A stretch of 64,000 nt of DNA, taken from Paenibacillus prosopidis (lineage in GTDB: Bacteria; Bacillota; Bacilli; Paenibacillales; Paenibacillaceae). Shown in pieces: positions 42,769 through 50,264 of this stretch. The translations under genes were made by a program, and so were the position numbers. Under the pieces are notes generated by a model. It made no database searches. It was not told the origin of the DNA and saw only the letters and a program-made list of their open reading frames with translations. The stretch is taken from contig NZ_QPJD01000003.1 of the NCBI RefSeq assembly GCF_003337375.1, positions 186,001-250,000 of the forward strand, given 5' to 3'. Numbering within the stretch: position 1 is the first letter of the stretch; the number at the start of each line of letters is the position of its first letter.

Positions 42769-44488
42769 TTGGATGCTGAACGGAGTATCGGTAAGCGCTG
42801 ATGGAGCTGATAAACGGCTGCTCCTAAATGACGTTAACCTGCATTTCAAGGCTGGACAAATTACGCTGCTTCTGGGGCGAAACGGAGCGGGAAAGTCGAC
42901 GCTGCTCGAAACGATGGCAGGTATACGGACGCTGCAGGAGGGGACGATCGGGCTCGGAGATGATTCGTTATGGGTAAGCACTGGACATAGAAAAAAGCTT
43001 AATCGCGACGTAATGCTCAGATTCGGCATTTCGATGCAGCATGCAGAATCGCAATGGTTTGCTTCGACCGTTCGCGAAGAGCTGCTATATTCGTTGAAGC
43101 CTTACCGATTAAAGGGTGAAGAAGCGAATCGGCGAATGGAGTATGCGCTTGCTGAGGCGGGGCTGGCAACGGAGCTGCTTGAAAGAGATCCGTGGACCCT
43201 TAGCGGCGGGCAGCAGCGACGGCTTACACTCGCCTGCTTGCTGGCGTGCGAGCCGGAATGGCTGCTGCTGGATGAGCCGACGGCGGGGTTAGACGCCGAC
43301 GGTGTTCGCCGCCTGTGCGCGGTGCTTGAGGCGCACAGGGCGGCAGGGCGCGGAGCGGTCGTGGCCACGCACGACCTCGACGCGCTGCTGCCGCTCGCGG
43401 ACGCTGTCGCCGTCGTTAGCGGCGGCACGGTCCGCGAAGCGGCTGCTGCAGCGGCGGTAGCGCATGCTGCAGCAGCGCCGCAGGCGCTATGCGCGCTGGC
43501 GGAGCTGCGCGCGGAGGCGGCTTTGCCGCCGCTGGCACCGGCGCGGAGCGGCGGCGGGGCGCCGTGGCCGGAGCCGCGCGAGGTAGCGGCGGTGCTGGCA
43601 GCGGAGCTGATGCGACCAGGGCGCGTGCTCGGTGGTGCTGGCGCGGTCGTGAGCGGGAAAGTTGCAGATGCAAAGCTTTTAACTGGAGCTATTGTAGACG
43701 ACATCGCTAATAAACAGCCCTACACTGGCCCATCGCTTGCCGCAACTGAGCTGCTTCGACCGGATCGTTTCGATCCGCGCGCACTTATCCTCGTTTATTT
43801 GGTGCTTGCAGCAAGCATATTTGCGCAGAGGACCTTGCTGGAATTATCATTGGCTGCGATTGTTACTATGATGCTGTTGGTGCCATTTCGAACGCTTATA
43901 TGGCCATGGGTTCGGGTTATTCGCGCTTATGCGGTTCTTATAGCTATTCTCTGCTTTATAGGGGGTGTAACCTTTACCCCGCTTTCATTTGACTGGACTA
44001 AGGCGCTGCCGATTGTACTTCGGCTTGGAAAGCTGCTCCTCATTATGCTGCTTGGGATGCCCATGCTTAAACTAATGACACCGTTTAGATTGCAGCGTTC
44101 CATTGAGCAATCATTCGGCTGGTTAAGCCGTATAAATGTTCCCATTCATTCGTTCGCGCTGCTCGTTACGCTCATATTTCGGTTTATACCGCTGTTAACA
44201 GGGGAGTGGGAAAGATTTGCGAAGCTTGCTCATGCGAGGGGGAAGGCAGTTACGGCGCTGAGAACGGTGCCGTTCAGCATGCTGCAGTCGGTTATGATTC
44301 CATATGTTCGTTCCATTCTTCGTTTGGCGGAGCAAATGGCAGATGCGCTGGAAGCCCGCGGCTTCGGCTACACGAAGCGAAAACCAACTTACGGTTTTCG
44401 CCTTCGCTTCGGCCGCTCTGATGCCATCCTATTCATTGCAGCTGCCTTTAGCAGTGTATTGCTCTTCCTTATCGCTTCTGTTCTGTAA
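42758..44488 (+). CDS. ECF ATPase-EcfT fusion protein
   Basis: A 576-residue fusion of a second ECF ATPase and the transmembrane coupling subunit. ATPase: Walker A GRNGAGKST (about 43-51), signature LSGGQQRR (about 147-154), Walker B LLLDEPTAGLD (about 167-177). Next comes an alanine/proline-rich linker (about 215-300) encoded by very GC-rich DNA. The EcfT half (about 340-576) has several membrane helices and both Ala-Arg-Gly coupling motifs, HARGKAV and EARGFGY. With the preceding ATPase and BioY a complete biotin ECF transporter would result. The 3' end overlaps the antiparallel HAD gene by 60 bases. Confidence 0.88.
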   Translation: MSADWMLNGVSVSADGADKRLLLNDVNLHFKAGQITLLLGRNGAGKSTLLETMAGIRTLQEGTIGLGDDSLWVSTGHRKKLNRDVMLRFGISMQHAESQWFASTVREELLYSLKPYRLKGEEANRRMEYALAEAGLATELLERDPWTLSGGQQRRLTLACLLACEPEWLLLDEPTAGLDADGVRRLCAVLEAHRAAGRGAVVATHDLDALLPLADAVAVVSGGTVREAAAAAAVAHAAAAPQALCALAELRAEAALPPLAPARSGGGAPWPEPREVAAVLAAELMRPGRVLGGAGAVVSGKVADAKLLTGAIVDDIANKQPYTGPSLAATELLRPDRFDPRALILVYLVLAASIFAQRTLLELSLAAIVTMMLLVPFRTLIWPWVRVIRAYAVLIAILCFIGGVTFTPLSFDWTKALPIVLRLGKLLLIMLLGMPMLKLMTPFRLQRSIEQSFGWLSRINVPIHSFALLVTLIFRFIPLLTGEWERFAKLAHARGKAVTALRTVPFSMLQSVMIPYVRSILRLAEQMADALEARGFGYTKRKPTYGFRLRFGRSDAILFIAAAFSSVLLFLIASVL

Positions 44489-45061
44489 GAGTGGGAGCAC
44501 CTTCGGGATCCATCGCCCATCCTCATCGGCAAGCAGCGTACGCCATCCAAGCGATGCTGCTTGCTTTAAATTTTTGTGCTGATCATCGACAAACAGCACA
44601 ACGCCGTCTATCGCAAAGTGACTTGCCACACGTCTATAAATATCCGGATGAGGTTTCCGCAAGCCAGTCTCACTGGAAATGGTTATACTTTTCAAATATT
44701 TGTTAATGGGATTAACAATCGGTTCAACCCAAGCGGGCAGATGGTTGCTAAGGAGATGAATATCTGCTATTAAGCTCCATTCCACGATCTTCTCTAAAGC
44801 AGGCAATGGCTGCAGGCTCCGGTCAATGAACGAACGAGCTTGTTGGACTTGTATATTAGGAGCCTGAACCTTTATCCATGACCAGAACTGCTCCTCTGAT
44901 AGGCTGCCTGTCCATAACTGCTCGCTAACCTGTCTTTTATAGGCTTCATACAAAGTGTCTTCGGATACAGCGGCTTCTCCCGCTATCAGCTGCCAGAAGA
45001 GCGGCGACAAATTAGTCGCAAGCACGCCCCCGATATCGAGCACAAGCTGGGGTCTTGTCAT
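44429..45061 (-). CDS. HAD-superfamily hydrolase (HAD-IA, epoxide hydrolase N-terminal-like)
   Basis: A 210-residue hydrolase. Motif I is LDIGGVLATN: the nucleophile aspartate is present but the usual second aspartate is glycine, as in the branch containing YihX-like proteins. Motif II is in LLSNH, motif III lysine in LRKPHPDIY and motif IV in LFVDDQHKN. GGGGAGGTGAGCGG precedes the ATG, which overlaps the upstream MFS stop by four bases, so the two are an operon. Substrate unknown, probably a small phosphorylated compound. Its last codons overlap the EcfT fusion gene on the other strand. Confidence 0.85.
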   Translation of the reverse strand: MTRPQLVLDIGGVLATNLSPLFWQLIAGEAAVSEDTLYEAYKRQVSEQLWTGSLSEEQFWSWIKVQAPNIQVQQARSFIDRSLQPLPALEKIVEWSLIADIHLLSNHLPAWVEPIVNPINKYLKSITISSETGLRKPHPDIYRRVASHFAIDGVVLFVDDQHKNLKQAASLGWRTLLADEDGRWIPKVLPLLQNRSDKEEQYTAKGSCNE

Positions 45062-46269
45062 CCGCTCACCTCCCCGGTATGCTTTTCTCCAGTCCGTACA
45101 TGAACAGCACGCTCTTGCCTTGCCCACGCCCATACGAGAAATGCTGCAGCAGCACCCAGCAATGAACCAAACAGGAAGCCGCTGTTCAAGCCCCAGCTTT
45201 CGTTCAACCAGCCCGCTAAGAAAGGTCCTGAGAACATCCCGATCGCATAAAGCGCTTGGTATAGCCCCATAGCCGTTGCTCGTCCAGGGAGGGCTACGTC
45301 ACGAATCGCTAGCCCCAGCAGAAGGGGCATATGCAGCCCTTGCGCAAAGCCGTTTATCGCTTGCGTTGCAACAAGCATGCCGAACGATTGCGCAAATACC
45401 ATCGCTAACGTACAAAGTGTGCTTAGAACAAAGCCGGCTCCGATTGTTCCCCAATAACCGAATCGAGGCGTGAACCATCTTGCTGTAAAGAGTGAAGCGA
45501 ATGCATGAGGAAGCATAAAAGCAAAAACAAGCACCGTTAATCCGATTCCGCCGGCGCCCATCTCTTGCGCCTTAAGCGGTGTAAAGCCAAACATCGTAAT
45601 AAAGAGCACGCCATGCGCGAGAATCGACAGCAGCGAAACTTGCAGCAGCGTTTTTGTTCGTACGACATTTTTTATCATGGCAAATGACATTCCTGGCTGA
45701 TCGCGCTGTCCCATACGAGGCTCCTTAAGCAAGAAAGCCAGCAGCAAGCCGATACCCGCTATAATGGCGCCTATGCTGAACGGGGCATTTTGGTTAAACC
45801 CTTCGGTCAGCCACCCGCTAAGCAGCATGCCGATCATTTGTCCGGATACTGTCATTACGCTAATATTTCCCATGGCACGTCCAGTCTGACCGGCGCCGAA
45901 ATAGCCTGCATAGAGCACCGTGAATGCGACCCATGTCGAGGCGCAAACGCCTGCCATCAACCTGCCTGCAAGCGGCCATATCCATAGTCCGGGTATAAGA
46001 AACAACAAGCAGCTAATGGCTGCAGTCAGCATGCCCAGCAAAATGAACGGCTTGCGCTTTCCCCATCTATCCGATAATATGCCAAGCGGAAAGCGCACAA
46101 ACATTTGCACGAATCCGTAGCTACCAAGAACGATGCCGATAAATTGAAGAGACAGCCCCCGGCCACTTAAAAATGGAGATAAAGTAGGGACGTATACGTA
46201 CATTGAAGTCCAGTATAAAATGGTAATAGTCGTAAAAAGGAGTCTTTGTGAAACAGATATTGAATTCAT
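45058..46269 (-). CDS. MFS transporter
   Basis: Twelve-helix major facilitator protein, about 403 residues. The motif-A loop after helix 2 is PLGILSDRWGKRKPF and a related one (GLAIRDVALPGRATAMG) occurs later. The ATG at 46269 has AAAGGGG upstream; GTG codons seven and nine codons earlier lack one. It overlaps the HAD gene by four bases, so the exporter or importer and the hydrolase likely work together or share regulation. Substrate not visible. Confidence 0.87.
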   Translation of the reverse strand: MNSISVSQRLLFTTITILYWTSMYVYVPTLSPFLSGRGLSLQFIGIVLGSYGFVQMFVRFPLGILSDRWGKRKPFILLGMLTAAISCLLFLIPGLWIWPLAGRLMAGVCASTWVAFTVLYAGYFGAGQTGRAMGNISVMTVSGQMIGMLLSGWLTEGFNQNAPFSIGAIIAGIGLLLAFLLKEPRMGQRDQPGMSFAMIKNVVRTKTLLQVSLLSILAHGVLFITMFGFTPLKAQEMGAGGIGLTVLVFAFMLPHAFASLFTARWFTPRFGYWGTIGAGFVLSTLCTLAMVFAQSFGMLVATQAINGFAQGLHMPLLLGLAIRDVALPGRATAMGLYQALYAIGMFSGPFLAGWLNESWGLNSGFLFGSLLGAAAAFLVWAWARQERAVHVRTGEKHTGEVSG

Positions 46270-46435
46270 ATAGGCAGCTACCCCTTTCACATTCACTTTA
46301 TCGCATGGCTACTTCAATTGTCACTATTTAGTTTCCTTGGTAAATGGGAACTTTCCCCACCTAAAGCCGTATAAGCAATGGACTTTTAAATTGCTCAAAT
46401 TCAAGGCAATCAATTTATTGTAGAGGTGATCATGG

Positions 46436-46978
46436 ATGAAAACAGAAGCACGTCAGACAAACAGATGGGTTCGGGAAATTCGAGAATGGGTCGTATCACT
46501 TGCTGTTGCGGTCATCGTTGCGTTGCTCTTCCAGACGTATGTATATGCGCAATCCGAGGTTCAAAACGTTTCGATGCAAAATACACTTGTTGCTGGTCAA
46601 CGGTTAATCGAGGATAAATGGTCGTATCTTTTTCATGAGCCGCGGCATGGCGATATTGTCATTATTAACGGCCCGGAGAGCGATGTCCGGCTCGTCAAAC
46701 GAGTTATTGCTCTGCCTGGCGATGTCATCGATATAAATAATGGAGAAGTATTTTTGAATGGAGAACGATTAGAAGAGCCTTATGTTAAAGGACAGACGTT
46801 TGAGGGCGTAGTTGAAGTGCCTTTTACACTTGGCGCTGAACAGTTTTTCGTGATGGGAGACAACCGCGAGCATAGCTTAGACAGCCGTGCGCTCGGGCCG
46901 ATTGCAAAACCGAGCATAGAGGGAAGAGCGGTATTTCGGATTTGGCCGATCCCTAAGTTCGGAACATTGAGCGAATAG
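46436..46978 (+). CDS. Type I signal peptidase
   Basis: Removes signal peptides from secreted proteins at the outer face of the membrane. The 180 residues have one N-terminal membrane helix (about 18-37), catalytic serine S46 in NVSMQNTL and the general-base lysine K88 in LVKRVIALPGD, plus box E GDNREHSLDSR. Box B normally reads SMxPTL; the proline is replaced by asparagine here, so it is a slightly divergent paralogue. GAGGTGAT precedes the ATG. DUF4184 gene follows after 19 bases. Confidence 0.92.
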   Translation: MKTEARQTNRWVREIREWVVSLAVAVIVALLFQTYVYAQSEVQNVSMQNTLVAGQRLIEDKWSYLFHEPRHGDIVIINGPESDVRLVKRVIALPGDVIDINNGEVFLNGERLEEPYVKGQTFEGVVEVPFTLGAEQFFVMGDNREHSLDSRALGPIAKPSIEGRAVFRIWPIPKFGTLSE

Positions 46979-46997
46979 AAGGAGCTGAAAGAGAAGC

Positions 46998-47921
46998 ATG
47001 CCGTTTACTTTATCGCATCCTTTATATGCCGCCCCGCTGAAAAAAGCAATTCCTTCCTTAAGCGTGACTGGTCTTGTACTTGGTAGTATGGCGCCAGATA
47101 TTGAATACTTTATTGCGATGCAGCCTCTCCGGACAATTGGTCATTCCTTAGAGGGCTTCTTTTTAATAACGTTACCTACCTGTATCGCTTTTGCTTATGC
47201 TTTTCATCGGGTAATTAAGCCTGTTCTACCTCATTTTCTTCCATCTATTGCAGAAATTGACCGGTTTGCCTATCATTCTATTCGCCCGTGGCGTTTAACG
47301 ACAGGAGCGGAGTGGTTCCTTTTTTGTGTATCGTTATTAATTGGCTTTGCTTCGCATGTGTTTATGGATAATTGGACGCATAGCAGCGGCTGGTTCGTGC
47401 AAAGGATTCCGTTTCTTCATAAAATAATTGCTGGCGATTACGTCTATCATATCCTCCAGCTTTCATTATCTGTTCTTGGAGCTGCTGTTCCCGCTCTATA
47501 TTTCATTTATCGATGGTATGACTGGTATAGGAATAGCAAAAATAACGCATCCGACTGGATGGTTCTTCGACCCTTCAAGCAGCAGTGGCTGCTTCTCATT
47601 TTCTTTTCATTGTTGTTTCTTTTCGGCAAATTGATTTTGTCGGGTTCTTTTTTTTCGTTAAGTATTTGGGTTGTCGCACCTATTACAGCTTCAATACTAG
47701 GCTTGTACATAGCAACAATGCTGGATTTCACTATGCATTCAAATCAATCAGCGAGAGGCGTATGGTTTACCCTTGCTTTGTTAGGCATTATCGCGATTTA
47801 TAAGTTATTAACGTACAAGGCGGAATTTTCAGTATGGCTTTGGATTATATTCATTTGGGCATTGTCGATTGTTATACTGCTAAGCTCGATTTATTGCCAT
47901 CCGAATAAGCAATCGAACTAA
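46998..47921 (+). CDS. DUF4184 family membrane protein
   Basis: Integral membrane protein of 307 residues, roughly seven helices. The N-terminus MPFTLSHPLYAAPLKK and the GSMAPDIEYF stretch are typical of DUF4184, a family resembling YdjM-like metal-dependent hydrolases with buried histidines and aspartates (also FASHVFMDNWTH). AGAAGGAGCTG precedes the ATG. The base composition is more AT-rich than that of neighbouring genes. Function unknown; cotranscription with the signal peptidase is likely. Confidence 0.85.
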   Translation: MPFTLSHPLYAAPLKKAIPSLSVTGLVLGSMAPDIEYFIAMQPLRTIGHSLEGFFLITLPTCIAFAYAFHRVIKPVLPHFLPSIAEIDRFAYHSIRPWRLTTGAEWFLFCVSLLIGFASHVFMDNWTHSSGWFVQRIPFLHKIIAGDYVYHILQLSLSVLGAAVPALYFIYRWYDWYRNSKNNASDWMVLRPFKQQWLLLIFFSLLFLFGKLILSGSFFSLSIWVVAPITASILGLYIATMLDFTMHSNQSARGVWFTLALLGIIAIYKLLTYKAEFSVWLWIIFIWALSIVILLSSIYCHPNKQSN

Positions 47922-48007
47922 AATACACCTTATTAATAATTTATATAGTTAAATAACAGCGACATTAAATTATTTAAGTTATGACTCTCAAACGTAATAA
48001 TTTTGTA

Positions 48008-48038
48008 AGAAATGGTTACAAATTCGTTTAGAAATGGT
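48008..48038 (+). promoter_or_regulatory. Direct repeats upstream of the kinase-regulator-RND operon
   Basis: AGAAATGGT occurs at 48008-48016 and 48030-48038, exactly 22 bases apart (two helical turns). A possible -10 box TATGAT (48042-48047) follows, with no good -35. This layout fits binding by an OmpR-type activator, possibly the regulator encoded in the operon. Confidence 0.5.
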
Positions 48039-48094
48039 CGTTATGATAAACCATAGATTCAACAATAAAAAGCATCAGCGAGGCGTGAAAGGAA

Positions 48095-49573
48095 TTGTCC
48101 ATTAGAGTAAAGCTGTACATGTCGTACTTGGCGATGGTGTTCGTACCGATCATATTAATGATTGCGTTTATGCTATTCATTTTTTATGCGGGCGGGAATA
48201 AGGATGTGCGCCAATATTTCCACAAGGAAGACAACGAGTCTTACCTACAAGCGCTCGTATTCGGCGAATTGTCTTATGTGCTGCGCAACGATGCAGGGGA
48301 GCTGGAGAAAAAGGAATATGTGACAGGGATTCAAGACAAGCTTGGAGAGCTATGGGCTGGATTGGTAATCTCGCGTGATGGGAAGATCACTTCGGTTGCT
48401 CCGTTCTTGCGGGAGGTCTCGCCAAATGAGGATTGGCAGAGCCTGCTTGAACAACCGCCGTCAATGGTTACCTTCAATTCATTCCATTTTGAAACCAGCT
48501 CGATGGACTTCACGTATCCCGATGGCGGTGAAGGCAGAGCCGTCCTGCTGAGACGAAACGACAGGGTGCCTATTTATTGGCGGCCGGTCAGTACAGCAAT
48601 CAGCTTGGCGTTTATAGGCTTAACAAGCCTGCTGCTTACTTATTTCGTTTCGCGAAGCATCATTCGTCCAATTCAAACGCTTAAGGCGGCCGCGCTTCAA
48701 ATCAAGGATGGCGATTTGTCGCATAAGGTCGTAGCTACGACGAAGGGGGAAATCGGTCAGCTTAGCATCGCTTTCGAGGATATGAGGGTGAGGCTGAAGC
48801 AATCCATCGACCAAAGCTTACAGTACGAGGAAAACCGGAAAATGCTGCTCTCCCACATTTCACACGATTTGAAAACACCGATTTCAGCAATAAAAGGGTA
48901 TGTGGAAGGCATTATGGATGGAATCGCCAATACGGAAGAGAAACGCAACCGTTATATGCAAACCATTTACCGCAAGGCGGCGGATATGGATCAGTTAATT
49001 GATGAGTTGTTCCTCTTCTCTAAGCTTGATCTGCAAAAGGTCGCTTTTGATTTTAAAACCATTGATATTACACGGTATATGGAGCATTTATTGGACGAGC
49101 AGCGGTTCGATTTGGAGAAATCAGGTGTTAGGCTGCATTATAAGCAACTTGACGGTCAGCCTGTTATGATTGCGGCCGATCCGGATAAGCTGAGCCGTGC
49201 ATTAACGAACATTTTGAACAATTGCGTAAAGTACATGGGTCAGCACACAGACCTCAACGCAAAAGACATTGTCGTATGGATAAGGGAGCTGGAACAGTTT
49301 GCTTTAGTTAAGATCGAGGATACAGGACCAGGTATCGACGAGGAAGCGCTCCCGTATATTTTTGATGGTTTCTACCGCGCGGAACAATCCCGTAATTCGG
49401 AAACCGGCGGCAGTGGTCTAGGACTTGCTATTGTTAAACAAATCATTGAAGGGCACGGCGGTGACGTTTGGGCGGAGAATACGGAGCAGGGCGGTGCCCG
49501 GTTCTGTATCAAGCTTCCTAAAGCGGCATCGGTCAAAACGGTGGGTGATCATGAAGAACATACTAATCATTGA
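48095..49573 (+). CDS. Sensor histidine kinase
   Basis: Membrane kinase of 492 residues: helix 1 (about 9-33), an extracytoplasmic sensor (about 34-165), helix 2 (about 168-190), HAMP (about 190-245), dimerisation domain with phospho-acceptor H257 in SHISHDLKTP, and the ATPase domain with N box NNCVKYM, G1 DTGPGID and G2 GGSGLGLAI. Start uncertain: TTG at 48095 is close to AAAGGA; later in-frame ATG codons at 48119 would cut into helix 1. It overlaps its response regulator by 23 bases. Downstream RND exporter suggests sensing of envelope stress or a toxic compound. Confidence 0.9.
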   Translation: MSIRVKLYMSYLAMVFVPIILMIAFMLFIFYAGGNKDVRQYFHKEDNESYLQALVFGELSYVLRNDAGELEKKEYVTGIQDKLGELWAGLVISRDGKITSVAPFLREVSPNEDWQSLLEQPPSMVTFNSFHFETSSMDFTYPDGGEGRAVLLRRNDRVPIYWRPVSTAISLAFIGLTSLLLTYFVSRSIIRPIQTLKAAALQIKDGDLSHKVVATTKGEIGQLSIAFEDMRVRLKQSIDQSLQYEENRKMLLSHISHDLKTPISAIKGYVEGIMDGIANTEEKRNRYMQTIYRKAADMDQLIDELFLFSKLDLQKVAFDFKTIDITRYMEHLLDEQRFDLEKSGVRLHYKQLDGQPVMIAADPDKLSRALTNILNNCVKYMGQHTDLNAKDIVVWIRELEQFALVKIEDTGPGIDEEALPYIFDGFYRAEQSRNSETGGSGLGLAIVKQIIEGHGGDVWAENTEQGGARFCIKLPKAASVKTVGDHEEHTNH

Positions 49574-50240
49574 AGACGAGAAAGCCATTGCCGAGCTGGA
49601 GCGCGATTATTTGGAAAGTTACGGATTCTCCGTGCACATTGAGAGTCGAGGAGATGTCGGCCTGCAGAAAGCGCTGGAAGGCCAATTCGACCTTATTATT
49701 TTGGATGTGATGCTGCCTAAAATGGACGGCTTCGAAATATGTCGTCAGATTAGACAATCGATCAATATCCCCGTGCTAATGGTGACCGCAAAGAAGGAAG
49801 ACATCGACAAAATCAGAGGGCTGGGCCTCGGAGCCGACGATTACATGACGAAACCATTTAGTCCGAGTGAGCTCGTGGCGCGGGTGAAAGCACATTTAGC
49901 CAGATACGAGCGGTTGACAGCGGATAAAGGAGAACGTGGCGACCATATCCGGATCCGCGGCTTGTTTATCGATAAGCCGTCCCGCCGAGTGATGATTCAT
50001 GAAGAGGAAGCGATGCTTACGGCGAAGGAATATGAGCTTTTGCTGCTGCTCTCCTCACATCCGAATCGGGTTTTTGAGAAGGAAGAGCTGTTCGAGCGTA
50101 TTTGGGGGCTTGATTCGAATGGCGATGCTGCTACAGTAACGGTACACATTCGGAGGCTGCGGGAGAAGATTGAGCATGACCCTTCTAATCCGCAGTATAT
50201 CGAGACGATATGGGGCGTTGGTTACCGTTTTAAAGTATAG
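49551..50240 (+). CDS. OmpR-family response regulator
   Basis: A 229-residue regulator: receiver domain (1-120) with the acidic pair EDE near residue 8-10, phospho-acceptor aspartate in LIILDVMLPKMDG and lysine in MTKPFSP, followed by a winged-helix DNA-binding domain (about 135-229, LTAKEYELLLLLSSHPNRVF, VTVHIRRLREKIE, GVGYRFKV). Starts within the end of the kinase gene; the ATG has GTGGGTGAT upstream. Probably regulates the RND gene that follows after 24 bases, and may bind the repeats at 48008-48038. Confidence 0.95.
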   Translation: MKNILIIEDEKAIAELERDYLESYGFSVHIESRGDVGLQKALEGQFDLIILDVMLPKMDGFEICRQIRQSINIPVLMVTAKKEDIDKIRGLGLGADDYMTKPFSPSELVARVKAHLARYERLTADKGERGDHIRIRGLFIDKPSRRVMIHEEEAMLTAKEYELLLLLSSHPNRVFEKEELFERIWGLDSNGDAATVTVHIRRLREKIEHDPSNPQYIETIWGVGYRFKV

Positions 50241-50264
50241 ATAAAAGATGAGGAGTGGACCTAT

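Noticed and set aside
43416..43673. Minus-strand ORF in the GC-rich linker region
   Set aside because: High GC content makes long stop-free frames common; the plus-strand frame is continuous with conserved domains on both sides.
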